NCBI GenBank assembly: GCA_900542145.1
Contig: UQMF01000002.1
Span: 1-64,000, forward strand
DNA: 64,000 bases
From: an uncultured Oscillospiraceae bacterium
GTDB lineage: Bacteria; Bacillota; Clostridia; Oscillospirales; Ruminococcaceae
Direction of reading: 5' to 3'
Position 1 is the first letter of the stretch. Each line of letters starts with the position of its first letter. Shown here piece by piece: positions 42,860-51,037 of this stretch. A program made the position numbers and the translations under genes. The notes beneath the pieces are model-generated. The model was given only the letters and a program-made list of their open reading frames with translations, ran no database searches and was not told the DNA's origin.

Positions 42860-44053
42860 TTAGTCGATTATTTTGAAACCGGCTTCTGTCAGAGCCGTTC
42901 TGATCTGATTGAGGTGGTCGAAGTTTCTGGTTTCCATCTCGATACGCAGGTAGCAGCCGTTGATGTCGGAATTGCCGACATGCTCGTGGTGAACGCCGAC
43001 GACATTGCCGCCGAGTCCGGCGATGATCCTGGAAACGCCGAGCAGCTGACCGGGCTTGTCCATAAGCTCAATGTTGAGCAGGGCAGTTCTGCCGGACTTG
43101 ACAAGACCGCGGTGAATGACACGGGACAGGATTGTAACGTCGATGTTACCGCCGGAAACCAGGCAGACTACCTTCTTGCCCTTTACGGGGATCTTGTTGA
43201 ACATCGTCGCTGCAACGGAAACGGCGCCGGCGCCCTCGGAGATGAGCTTCTGCTGCTCAATGAGCGCGAGGATAGCGGCTGCGATCTCGTCGTCGGTTAC
43301 TGTAACGATTTCGTCAACGTACTTGCTGCAAATGTCGAAAGTGTGCTGACCGGGTTCTTTTACCTTGATTCCATCGGCGATAGTGGATACATTGTCAAGG
43401 CGTTCAATTTTGCCGTCCCTTATGGAGTTGACCATGCTCGGTGCGCCGGCTGCCTGTACGCCGTAAACCTTGATCTTAGGATTGAGCTGCTTGATGGTGA
43501 AAGCCACGCCGGAGATGAGTCCGCCGCCGCCGATCGGAACTACGACCGCGTCAACATCGGGGAGCTGCTCGAGTACTTCCAGACCGATGGTGCCCTGACC
43601 GGCGATCACGTCCTCGTCGTCGAAGGGGTGGATAAAGGTGTAGCCCTTCTCGTCGCGCAGCTGGAGCGCCTTTGCATAGGCGTCGTCGTAAACTCCCTCT
43701 ACCAGGCATACCTCAGCGCCGTAGGACTTCGTAGCCTCCACCTTGGAGATAGGTGCGCCGTCCGGCAGGCAGATAAGGGACTTGATCCCGGCACGGGAAG
43801 CAGCCAGTGCAACACCCTGCGCGTGGTTACCTGCGGAGCATGCGATAACGCCCTTTGCCTTCTCTTCGTCGCTGAGCTGGGAAATCTTGAAGTAAGCGCC
43901 GCGAACCTTAAATGAACCAGTCACCTGGAGGTTCTCGGTCTTGAGATAAACATCGCAGTCATTGTTGATCTTGGGAGCCTTGATGAGGTCAGTTTCGCGG
44001 ATAACCTCCTTGAGAACGTGGGACGCCTTGTAAACCTTGTCTAATGTCAGCAT
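42860..44053 (-). CDS. ilvA: Threonine ammonia-lyase (threonine dehydratase) with ACT domain
   Basis: This 397-aa PLP enzyme deaminates threonine to 2-oxobutanoate, the first step to isoleucine. The Schiff-base lysine is Lys49 in GSFKVRGA; the phosphate loop is GGGGLISG near residue 185 and SGGNID near 312. The C-terminal about 75 residues form a single ACT domain, as in the short TdcB-like forms rather than the about 510-aa E. coli IlvA. AGGAGGAG precedes the ATG. A terminator-containing leader lies between promoter and gene. The domain may bind isoleucine or valine, but the ligand is not readable. Confidence 0.95.
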   Translation of the reverse strand: MLTLDKVYKASHVLKEVIRETDLIKAPKINNDCDVYLKTENLQVTGSFKVRGAYFKISQLSDEEKAKGVIACSAGNHAQGVALAASRAGIKSLICLPDGAPISKVEATKSYGAEVCLVEGVYDDAYAKALQLRDEKGYTFIHPFDDEDVIAGQGTIGLEVLEQLPDVDAVVVPIGGGGLISGVAFTIKQLNPKIKVYGVQAAGAPSMVNSIRDGKIERLDNVSTIADGIKVKEPGQHTFDICSKYVDEIVTVTDDEIAAAILALIEQQKLISEGAGAVSVAATMFNKIPVKGKKVVCLVSGGNIDVTILSRVIHRGLVKSGRTALLNIELMDKPGQLLGVSRIIAGLGGNVVGVHHEHVGNSDINGCYLRIEMETRNFDHLNQIRTALTEAGFKIID

Positions 44054-44413
44054 AAAATAACTCCTCCTGCCGTTGCGGCAAATATTACGCCGGTGTGCTT
44101 CCGGCTTTTCGGGTGCAGAGGAGCAGCTAAAACAGAAAATGCCCTCTTTACGGGTGGTAAGAGGGCATAGTATTAAGCCAAAATCAGCCTCTGTACATCC
44201 ATCAATGCACTTCCCTTTAACGGTGGAAATCCGTACAAGCTTACCGGCGGAAAAGACCGTGTTCAGCTCGTCTGCTACGGGCGGATCGTACACGAACGCT
44301 TTACTGCCTTGCACCTGACGGCAGCTCTCTGAAAAAGACGGCTTCGGATACGGCGATGAACGCACCCCTCAACGCATTTATTTGATTTGCTATACGGAGT
44401 ATATCTCCGTACA
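44054..44413 (-). promoter_or_regulatory. Attenuation leader of ilvA-ridA, T-box-like
   Basis: The 350-nt leader between promoter and ilvA contains AGAGAG followed by a CTGCC / GGCAG hairpin with GGTGCAA in the loop. These features are typical of the top of T-box Stem I. TGGA occurs in the region where a T-box bulge is expected, followed by an intrinsic terminator (44129-44168). The canonical TGGNACC block is not present, and the specifier cannot be fixed: in the likely place the RNA reads GAACACGG. A tRNA-sensing leader is the best guess. Confidence 0.55.
44129..44168 (-). terminator. Leader terminator (attenuator) of ilvA
   Basis: On the minus strand ATGCCCTCTT pairs with AAGAGGGCAT (perfect 10-bp stem, 10-base loop) and is followed by TTTCTGTTTT. 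It lies inside the leader, 75 bases before the ilvA start. A TTAAAGGG segment upstream can pair with the first arm and could form an antiterminator. Confidence 0.9.
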
Positions 44414-44418
44414 AATGA

Positions 44419-44447
44419 ATTATACACCCAACATCAATATTTGTCAA
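44419..44447 (-). promoter_or_regulatory. ilvA-ridA promoter
   Basis: On the minus strand TTGACA (44442-44447) and TATAAT (44419-44424), 17-bp spacer; 366 bases upstream of the ilvA start. Confidence 0.9.
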
Positions 44448-44455
44448 GTGCTTTT

Positions 44456-45799
44456 TTATAATTCCGGTTTTTTTGTCCTGGATATGGATTTCCGCCATAT
44501 GATGAACGAGATCGCTGCGGTGAGCAACTCGGTCACCCAGAACGCATTCCACACTCCGTCGGGGCCGAACCAACGGCTCAGCAGAAATGCCACCGGCACT
44601 ATTATCACAAGGTACCTGCACAGTGAGATCATCAGCGACGGGACGCCCTTTCCGAGTCCCTCCAGAGCGCCGGATGAGGTGACGGAAACCGCCGATACGA
44701 TGAATCCGGCGCTGATAATTCGCAGAGCGGATTCCCCGGCGTTGATCGCCTGGGGATCGTTGCTGAACAGTCCCATCAGCTCCCCGGGAATTGCAAGACA
44801 GATGATCGTTCCAACGGTCATGATCACGGCGCTTATCAGGAGCACCAGGCGGTACAGCTGATCCACCCTGCGGTACTCCCCGGCGCCGTAATTGTATCCG
44901 ATGAGCGGCCGCATTCCTTGGATCATTCCGTTTGCGGTCAGATATAAGAATGTCTGTAGCTTGTAGTAAATACCCAGCGTGAGGATATAGACCTCACCGA
45001 ATTCTGTCAGTATTGCGTTCAGTGCGGAGATCAGCAGGGAGGGTAGCGCGAGATTAAGCGCCGCAGGTATCCCTATGGAATACAGCCGTGCGGCGGTGTG
45101 CCTGTCCGGCAGGAAGCAGTCCCTGCGCAGGCGGACTCCGATCGGTCGCCGGAGGTACACCACGATGTACACAGTCAGCAGTACCGTCTGCCCTATTCCG
45201 GAAGCCAGCGCCGCACCCTCTATTCCCATTTCCGGGAACCCTATGCCGAAGATCATGAGCGGATCGAGGATAATATTCGTGACGCACCCGGCGAGGAGTG
45301 CCAGCATGGAGATCTTCATTTTACCCACTGCCTGGAATATCTTCTCAGCCGCCATGCCGAGATTTATCACCAGCGTGAACGAGAATGCGATGGTGGAGTA
45401 CTGCACGCCGAGATTCACGACGTTCTGCGACGAGGTGAACATGCTCAGAAATGCCGGCATTATCGCAATGCTTGCCGCGGTTAGTATCACGCTGTGGACT
45501 ATCGCGAAGAACATTCCCTGGGAAGCCGCGCGGTCTGCCTTGTCAGGCTCCCCGGCGCCTTTGAAGAACGCGATGACTGCGTTTATTCCTACGCCGAAAC
45601 CTATTCCGACGGCATTGATGAGATTTTGCACCGGAAACACCAGCGAAAGCGCCGTCATGGCGTCGTCGCTTATTTTCGCAACGAAGAAGCTGTCCACGAT
45701 GTTGTACAGCGAATTCACCAGCATTGAAACCACCATAGGCAGCGCCATGGACATCAGCAGGGGGAACACCGGTTTGTCCTTCATAAAAGTATCGTTCAT
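44456..45799 (-). CDS. MATE-family efflux transporter
   Basis: This 447-aa membrane protein has about 12 hydrophobic helices in two MatE repeats. FPLLMSMALPMVVSMLVNSLYN at the start of helix 1 and the IGFGVGINAVIAFFKGAG segment are typical. Such proteins export cationic drugs or metabolites by Na+ or H+ antiport. The start is the Met of MNDTFMKD, with GGAGG 4 bases upstream. A terminator lies between promoter and start codon, so expression is probably controlled by attenuation. The substrate is unknown. Confidence 0.93.
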   Translation of the reverse strand: MNDTFMKDKPVFPLLMSMALPMVVSMLVNSLYNIVDSFFVAKISDDAMTALSLVFPVQNLINAVGIGFGVGINAVIAFFKGAGEPDKADRAASQGMFFAIVHSVILTAASIAIMPAFLSMFTSSQNVVNLGVQYSTIAFSFTLVINLGMAAEKIFQAVGKMKISMLALLAGCVTNIILDPLMIFGIGFPEMGIEGAALASGIGQTVLLTVYIVVYLRRPIGVRLRRDCFLPDRHTAARLYSIGIPAALNLALPSLLISALNAILTEFGEVYILTLGIYYKLQTFLYLTANGMIQGMRPLIGYNYGAGEYRRVDQLYRLVLLISAVIMTVGTIICLAIPGELMGLFSNDPQAINAGESALRIISAGFIVSAVSVTSSGALEGLGKGVPSLMISLCRYLVIIVPVAFLLSRWFGPDGVWNAFWVTELLTAAISFIIWRKSISRTKKPEL

Positions 45800-45820
45800 T
45801 TGACCTCCAGGGATTCCAGA

Positions 45821-45854
45821 CACAAAAACAGCCACACGATTTGAATCGTGTGGC
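45821..45854 (-). terminator. Attenuator in the MATE leader
   Basis: On the minus strand GCCACACGAT-tcaa-ATCGTGTGGC (perfect 10-bp stem, plus coordinates 45831-45854) followed by TGTTTTTGTG lies about 20 bases upstream of the MATE start and within its transcript. Confidence 0.88.
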
Positions 45855-45905
45855 GAAAAGGTGATCAGATCCGGAAAAATCCACATAAAAAATTTTCTGT
45901 ATGAC

Positions 45906-45934
45906 ATTGTATCATATAAACCCGGATATGTCAA
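45906..45934 (-). promoter_or_regulatory. MATE promoter
   Basis: On the minus strand TTGACA (45929-45934) and TACAAT (45906-45911), 17-bp spacer with extended TG-A. Confidence 0.87.
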
Positions 45935-45950
45935 GTGAAATATTATCGGC

Positions 45951-46172
45951 TCACATTGTGTAGAAGCGCAGCCCGTCGTCGGAGAACTTCAGCGATATCC
46001 CATGTCCGCCGAAATACTGCGTCAGATACTCGTGTAGTTCCGGGCTGCTGCTGTTCATGCTGAAATTCTGCCCACCGCAGGAATCCCTGTAGTGAAGCTC
46101 TGCGGAGAACTGCTCCGCCACCTGCTTTTTGAGTTCCGCCATTTCCGCAGAACTGATCACTCTTCTTGCCAT
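45951..46172 (-). CDS. Small RDAC-like protein
   Basis: This 73-aa protein resembles the small clostridial family named for an Arg-Asp-Ala-Cys motif: here the motif reads RDSCGGQNF near residue 30, preceded by an N-terminal helix (ISSAEMAELKKQVAEQF) and followed by LHEYLTQYF and a LKFSDDGLRFY end. The function of that family is unknown, and the match is from memory of its pattern. GGAGG lies 4 bases before the ATG. It follows the HD-domain gene by 10 bases and is probably cotranscribed with it. Confidence 0.7.
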   Translation of the reverse strand: MARRVISSAEMAELKKQVAEQFSAELHYRDSCGGQNFSMNSSSPELHEYLTQYFGGHGISLKFSDDGLRFYTM

Positions 46173-46182
46173 ATTGCCTCCA

Positions 46183-46755
46183 TTAAAATGCGTTGTATTT
46201 GTCCTCACAGCTCCTCATTGCAAGGATAGTGTCTGTGATAAGTTCATCAAGTGATACTTTCATAAGTTCCGCGCCGCGTTCTATTACCTCCCGGGAGCAG
46301 CCGGCAGCAAAATTCGTGGATTTGTACTTCTTCTTCACCGATTTAAACTCGATATCCTGCACTGATTTTGACGGGCGCATGAGCGCGGCGGCGCCGATAA
46401 GTCCCGTGAGCTCATCCACGGCGTACAGCACCTTCTCCATCTCGTGCTCCGGCTGGATATCCACGGTCAGCTTCCAGCCGTGGCTCGCCGTCGCGTGGAT
46501 TATCCGTTCGTCTATCCCACGACTGCGCATTATTTCCTGTTCCTTTATGCAGTGCTGCTCCGGGTACATCTCGAAATCCAGGTCGTGGAGCAGTCCGACC
46601 AGCCCCCAGAAATCCGCGTCGGCGCCATAGCCGAGCTTCTTCGCGTACCAGCGCATTACTCCCTCGACAGTCATTGCATGCTTCTGATGAAAGTTGTCCT
46701 TGTTGTATTCCGTGAGCAGAGCCCAGGCTTCGTCCCGGGTTGGAATTCCTGCCAT
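46183..46755 (-). CDS. HD-domain hydrolase-like protein
   Basis: This 190-aa protein carries an HD-type metal site: His26, His57-Asp58 in LLHDLDFE, and downstream His68, followed by an HATASHGW stretch that may provide more ligands. HD proteins of this size are phosphohydrolases on nucleotides or phosphate esters, but the substrate cannot be read. AAAGGAG precedes the ATG. Its promoter shares an exact 15-bp sequence with the thioredoxin reductase promoter. The small RDAC-like gene follows. Confidence 0.82.
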   Translation of the reverse strand: MAGIPTRDEAWALLTEYNKDNFHQKHAMTVEGVMRWYAKKLGYGADADFWGLVGLLHDLDFEMYPEQHCIKEQEIMRSRGIDERIIHATASHGWKLTVDIQPEHEMEKVLYAVDELTGLIGAAALMRPSKSVQDIEFKSVKKKYKSTNFAAGCSREVIERGAELMKVSLDELITDTILAMRSCEDKYNAF

Positions 46756-46777
46756 ATTATTATATCTCCTTTCTAAT

Positions 46778-46835
46778 CTTATAAAACCTATCAAAACAAT
46801 AAGTATAATATACACCTTTTCTGATGGTTTGTCAA
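46778..46835 (-). promoter_or_regulatory. Promoter of the HD/RDAC pair with shared GATAGGTTTTATAAG box
   Basis: On the minus strand TTGACA (46830-46835) and TATATT (46807-46812), 17-bp spacer. Downstream of the -10 box lies GATAGGTTTTATAAG (46778-46792), identical over 15 bases to the trxB promoter. CCTAT also directly precedes the -35 box. Confidence 0.75.
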
Positions 46836-46883
46836 TAGGCTTTTGAAAAAAACCGGAAAATTTGAAATGCATGTCCCGGCGTA

Positions 46884-46912
46884 TTGACTTTTTATTTCGT
46901 GTGTGATATAAT
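46884..46912 (+). promoter_or_regulatory. Promoter of the siroheme operon
   Basis: TTGACT (46884-46889) and TATAAT (46907-46912), 17-bp spacer with TG-A; 69 bases before the hemA start. Confidence 0.88.
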
Positions 46913-46980
46913 ACATATTAAACTAGTAGGTCAAGTGAGTATTGATCTCATACAGATAAAAAAGGGACGGGTTCGGAACA

Positions 46981-48093
46981 TTGGAAAGCTTTGTATGTGT
47001 GAGCATAAACTATAAACGCTGCGGCGAGGAAATACGGGGGGAGTTCACGCCGGAGCCGGCGCGCCGCGCGGATTTCATCACGCTCCATTCGGAATTCAGC
47101 CCCGTGCTTCTCTGCACCTGCTGCCGCACGGAGCTGTACATCACCGGCACTCCGGATAATGCGGTCTGGCTTCTCTCGGAACTGAGCGGAGTCCCGGAGG
47201 GGCGCGTGCGCAGCTGCTCCATGCAGTTTGACGGAGAGGGCGCGGTGCGGCACCTTTTCAGGGTCGCCAGCGGAATCGACTCCGCAATAGTTGGCGAGGA
47301 CGAGGTGCTCGGGCAGTTGAAAAACGCGTTTGCTTTCTCGGCGGAGAGAATACGCCTGTCCGACCGGACGAACATTATATTCCAGAGCGCAGTGACCACC
47401 GCGAAGCGTATCAAGACGCAGACCGCCCTGTCAAAGACGTCGGTTTCCCATGCAACGCTTGCGGCGAAGATGGCGGCGCATTCCGCTGCGGAGCCGCTGG
47501 TAATGCTGATAGGCGCCAGCGGAAATACCGGCACCAGCCTGCTGAAGAACCTGTTGTCCTACCGGAATGTCAGGGTACTTGCGACAATGCGTTCCCACAG
47601 CGGCGCGGTGGTGCTCCCGGACAGCCCGGCGCTGACGGTGATACCGTATGAGCGGCGGTACGAGTACATATCCGGGTGCGACTGCGTTGTTTCGGCGACC
47701 ACAAGTCCGCACACGGTGATCTCGGCGGAAAGGCTGGAAGCCCCGGGCAAGCCGCAGCTGTTCATTGACTTGGCGATCCCCCGGGATATTGACCCGGCAG
47801 CGGCGGAGATCTCTGGGATCACGCTGCGCAGCGTGGACTATTTTAAGGAACTTGCCGCCGGGAACGACCAGCTGAAACAGGACAGCGTAGAGCAGGCGAA
47901 GCAGATGATAACCGAGGATATCGACGAGCTTAAAAAGACCCTGCTCATGCATGATATTCAGCCGGAACTACGCAGCTCCGGAGTGCTCATCGGAATGACC
48001 GCAGAGGAGCTTTTCTACAAGCTGCGCTCCGGGCTGGACAGCCATGCATTCGGCGCGGTCGTGGAAACAGTCAGAGAATTAGGAGGTAAGTGA
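46981..48093 (+). CDS. hemA: Glutamyl-tRNA reductase
   Basis: This 370-aa enzyme reduces glutamyl-tRNA to glutamate-1-semialdehyde, the first step of tetrapyrrole synthesis in the C5 pathway. The catalytic Cys is probably Cys47 in TCCRTEL (usual TCNRTE). The SAIVGEDEVLGQLKNAF stretch and an NADPH-binding GASGNTG motif near residue 180 follow. It is shorter than typical HemA (about 420 aa), mainly at the C-terminal dimerisation domain. The start is TTG with only a weak upstream ribosome site. It heads a tight six-gene operon. Confidence 0.93.
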   Translation: MESFVCVSINYKRCGEEIRGEFTPEPARRADFITLHSEFSPVLLCTCCRTELYITGTPDNAVWLLSELSGVPEGRVRSCSMQFDGEGAVRHLFRVASGIDSAIVGEDEVLGQLKNAFAFSAERIRLSDRTNIIFQSAVTTAKRIKTQTALSKTSVSHATLAAKMAAHSAAEPLVMLIGASGNTGTSLLKNLLSYRNVRVLATMRSHSGAVVLPDSPALTVIPYERRYEYISGCDCVVSATTSPHTVISAERLEAPGKPQLFIDLAIPRDIDPAAAEISGITLRSVDYFKELAAGNDQLKQDSVEQAKQMITEDIDELKKTLLMHDIQPELRSSGVLIGMTAEELFYKLRSGLDSHAFGAVVETVRELGGK

Positions 48094-48711
48094 ATGCCGT
48101 ATTTTCCTTTCTTTGCGGATATAACCGGGCAGCCCTGCCTGATAGTCGGCGGCGGCAGGATAGCGCTGCATAAGATAAGGAAGCTGCTCCCGTTCTCACC
48201 GGAAATACATGTTGTGGCGGAGGATATTTCCCCGGAAATATCCTCGCTCCCGGAACTGCATATTACCCGTCGCAGATTTGAGGACAGCGACCTTGACGGA
48301 ATGCGCTTCGTGATTGCCGCGACGGACGACCACGGCGTGAACTCCCATGTGGCACGGCTGTGCGAGCGCAGGAGGATTCCCTGCAACGCCGTGGACGACC
48401 CGGAGAACTGCACGTTCTTTTTCCCGGCGCTGGCGCAGCGCGGCGATATCACCGTGGGGATATCCACCGCCGGAAAAAGTCCGCTGCTCGCCGCGGAATT
48501 ACGCCGCCGGACGGAGCAGCTGCTCACCCCGGAGATGGCGGAAATATGCTCTCTGATGGGATTTATCCGCTCCTATGTCCGCAGCAGATTCCCGGAGGAA
48601 AAGCAGCGCGCCAGGGTAATGGCGGCGGCGCTGGAATACTGCACGGGCGGCACAGTCCCCGATGAAGAGCAGCTTATGGGATTCATAGATTCGCTGGAGA
48701 TCAACGTATGA
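48094..48711 (+). CDS. cysG-N: Precorrin-2 dehydrogenase / sirohydrochlorin ferrochelatase (Met8p/CysG-N type)
   Basis: This 205-aa protein matches the N-terminal half of CysG and yeast Met8p: NAD-binding LIVGGGRIALHK (residues 17-27), an AATDD motif near 75-79, and DDPENCTFFFPA (101-112) containing the likely catalytic Asp. It oxidises precorrin-2 and probably inserts iron to give siroheme. It directly follows hemA and overlaps hemC by 4 bases. The methyltransferase half of CysG is supplied by the cobA-hemD fusion two genes on. Confidence 0.93.
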   Translation: MPYFPFFADITGQPCLIVGGGRIALHKIRKLLPFSPEIHVVAEDISPEISSLPELHITRRRFEDSDLDGMRFVIAATDDHGVNSHVARLCERRRIPCNAVDDPENCTFFFPALAQRGDITVGISTAGKSPLLAAELRRRTEQLLTPEMAEICSLMGFIRSYVRSRFPEEKQRARVMAAALEYCTGGTVPDEEQLMGFIDSLEINV

Positions 48712-49568
48712 TTATAAGAATTGGAACGCGCCGCAGCAGGCTGGCTCTGGCGCAGACCGCCATGGTGGCGGCGGCTCTCACGGAGAGATTCCCCGGGACT
48801 GAGATACATACCGTGGAAATAGTCACCCACGGCGACCGGGTGCTCGACAAGCCGCTGGACAAAATCGGCGGCAAGGGCGTATTCGTAGAGGAAATAGAGC
48901 AGGCAATGCGCTCCGGGGAAATAGACGTCGCAGTGCACAGTGCGAAGGATCTTCCGGTGCAGCTTGGGGAGGGTCTTGAGATAGCCGGAGTGCTCTCCCG
49001 GGGGGACAGCCGGGACATGCTGATAACACGGTGCGGCGTGGAGTATTCCGGCAGCGACCGGTTCACGGTCGGCACCGGCAGCCTGCGCCGCCGCCGGAAT
49101 TTCACGGCTCTGTACCCTAACGCGGAATTCGCGGATATCCGCGGAAACGTGGACACGCGCCTGCGTAAGCTTTCCGCCGGGGAATACGACGGGATAATCC
49201 TTTGTGCCGCCGGAATACAGCGCCTGGGGCTGTCGCTGGACGAATTCACGGTCCGGAAGTTCAGCTGCCGGGAGTTCATTCCGGCACCCTGCCAGGGAAT
49301 TATCGCGGCGGAGTGTAAGTCCGGTAGCGCCGCTGCCGGAATGCTCCGGGAGATATCTCACCGGGAAACGGCGCTGTGCTTTGCGGCGGAGCGTGAAATA
49401 ATCGCGGCGCTGGGCGCGGACTGCACCGTGCCGGTAGGCGCGTATACCGAGATAAACGGCGGAATAATGGATATCGTGATATCCGGAAGCACCGGGAAAA
49501 CAGTTTCCGGAAGCTGTCCGCCGGAGGAATATTCCGGCAAGGTAAAGGAGTTGACCGCACAGCTATGA
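48708..49568 (+). CDS. hemC: Porphobilinogen deaminase (hydroxymethylbilane synthase)
   Basis: This 286-aa enzyme polymerises four porphobilinogens. The catalytic Asp81 lies in SAKDLP, the Arg-rich substrate site GSLRRRR is at 124-130, and the dipyrromethane cofactor is attached to Cys239 in GADCTVPVGAY. Length is slightly short of the usual 300-310 aa at the C-terminus. It overlaps its neighbours by 4 bases on both sides. Confidence 0.96.
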   Translation: MIIRIGTRRSRLALAQTAMVAAALTERFPGTEIHTVEIVTHGDRVLDKPLDKIGGKGVFVEEIEQAMRSGEIDVAVHSAKDLPVQLGEGLEIAGVLSRGDSRDMLITRCGVEYSGSDRFTVGTGSLRRRRNFTALYPNAEFADIRGNVDTRLRKLSAGEYDGIILCAAGIQRLGLSLDEFTVRKFSCREFIPAPCQGIIAAECKSGSAAAGMLREISHRETALCFAAEREIIAALGADCTVPVGAYTEINGGIMDIVISGSTGKTVSGSCPPEEYSGKVKELTAQL

Positions 49569-51037
49569 CAGGAAGAGTTACACTGGTCGGGGCAGGCTGC
49601 GGCAGCTTTGACCTGATAACGCTCCGGGGACGTAATGCGCTGGCGCAGTGCGACACGGTAATCTACGACAGCCTTATCGACAGCCGCCTGCTGGATTTCT
49701 GCCCGGGGGCGGAGAAAATATGCGTGGGAAAGCGCGCCGGGCAGCATTCCGCCGCGCAGGAGGAAATAAACTCGATGCTGGTGGAAAAGGCGCTTTCCGG
49801 CAGGAATGTCGTGCGGTTAAAGGGCGGCGACCCGTTCGTTTTCGGCAGGGGCGGCGAGGAGATCCTGGAGCTCCGGAAGCACGGAATCCCGTATTCGGTC
49901 GTGCCTGGAGTTACCTCCAGCGTTGCGGTGCCGGAGCTTGCCGGAATCCCGGTCACGCACCGGCGCACCGCCCGAAGCTTCCATGTGATAACCGGGCACA
50001 CCGCGGACAGCTGCACCCCGGAGAAGCTGGAGCAGTACGCGAAAATCGGCGGCACGCTGGTGTTCCTTATGGGGTTGAATTCCCTGGGGGAGATAGCTTC
50101 CGGGCTTATCTCCGGTGGAATGCCCGGAGATACTCCTGCGGCAGTGATTTCCAATGGGGCGACTATCCGGCAGCGCACGGTCAGGGCGCCGCTTTCCGGT
50201 ATCGCGGAGGAAGTCCGGGCGGCGGATATTCCGGCTCCGGCGGTAATTGTCGTGGGGGATACTGCGGAGTATGACTTTTCCGCGACCTGCGCGCCGCCGC
50301 TGGACGGAGTGACGGTGGCGGTGATATCCTCCCCGGACACCGGGCGCAAACTCACTGACGGGCTGAATTCCCTGGGAGCGTACGCGTTCCGTGCCGGGGG
50401 AATGGAGCTGCGCGAGGTGCACAGCGCCGACGTCAGCGCGGCTCTGGCACATCTCCGGGATTACACCCACGTCGCGCTGACAAGTCCCAACGGGGCGCGC
50501 ATTTTCCTGCAGAAACTCCGGGAGGAGCGTATTGACCTGCGCGGACTTTCCGGGCTGCGCTTCGCAGTGGTCGGGAAAGGTACGGCGGCGGTGCTGGAGC
50601 ATTCCGGGATATATCCGGAGCTTATACCGCAGGATTACAACACTGCGGCGCTTGGCAGGCTGCTGTGCGGTGAACTCACGACCGCAGACCGGCTGCTGAT
50701 AATGCGTTCGGCTGAAGGCTCCCCGGAGCTTGCGCCCATGCTGGGCGCCGCCGGGATTAAATACGATGATGTGACGATCTACGAGCCGGTGTATTCCGCC
50801 GGAAGTGCCGTTGACTGCGACTTCGTGGCGTTCACCAGCGCCGGGGCGGTCCGTGGATTTTTCGGAAATGGCGGTTCGCTTTCCGCCGGGATTACTCCTG
50901 TTGCGATAGGGAATGTCACCGCAGAGGAACTGAAGAAAAACGGCGCTGTCCGGTGCCTTATTCCGGCAGAAAGCAGCGCCGACGGAATTATAAACAAAAT
51001 ATTGGGGGCAGTAACATGCAGAGATTCAGACGACTGA
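49565..51037 (+). CDS. cobA-hemD: Fused uroporphyrinogen-III C-methyltransferase / uroporphyrinogen-III synthase
   Basis: This 490-aa protein joins a SUMT methyltransferase (residues about 1-240) to uroporphyrinogen-III synthase (about 245-490). The SUMT half has VTLVGAGCGSFDLITLRG, a variant of the usual GAGPGDPEL start, and the SAM-binding VRLKGGDPFVFGRGGEE. The HemD half is poorly conserved as usual, with LTSPNGARIF and VAFTSAGAVRGF segments. It cyclises hydroxymethylbilane and methylates the product twice to precorrin-2. This fusion is common in Firmicutes, so it is not a frameshift artefact. It overlaps hemB by 22 bases. Confidence 0.95.
   Translation: MTGRVTLVGAGCGSFDLITLRGRNALAQCDTVIYDSLIDSRLLDFCPGAEKICVGKRAGQHSAAQEEINSMLVEKALSGRNVVRLKGGDPFVFGRGGEEILELRKHGIPYSVVPGVTSSVAVPELAGIPVTHRRTARSFHVITGHTADSCTPEKLEQYAKIGGTLVFLMGLNSLGEIASGLISGGMPGDTPAAVISNGATIRQRTVRAPLSGIAEEVRAADIPAPAVIVVGDTAEYDFSATCAPPLDGVTVAVISSPDTGRKLTDGLNSLGAYAFRAGGMELREVHSADVSAALAHLRDYTHVALTSPNGARIFLQKLREERIDLRGLSGLRFAVVGKGTAAVLEHSGIYPELIPQDYNTAALGRLLCGELTTADRLLIMRSAEGSPELAPMLGAAGIKYDDVTIYEPVYSAGSAVDCDFVAFTSAGAVRGFFGNGGSLSAGITPVAIGNVTAEELKKNGAVRCLIPAESSADGIINKILGAVTCRDSDD

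Noticed and set aside
42455..43915. 486-codon plus-strand frame opposite ridA and ilvA
   Set aside because: It spans two convincing minus-strand genes and their gap, with no promoter, ribosome site or domain.
49565..51037. Possible frameshift joining two genes (cobA and hemD)
   Set aside because: The cobA-hemD fusion is a standard arrangement in Firmicutes and both halves are complete.
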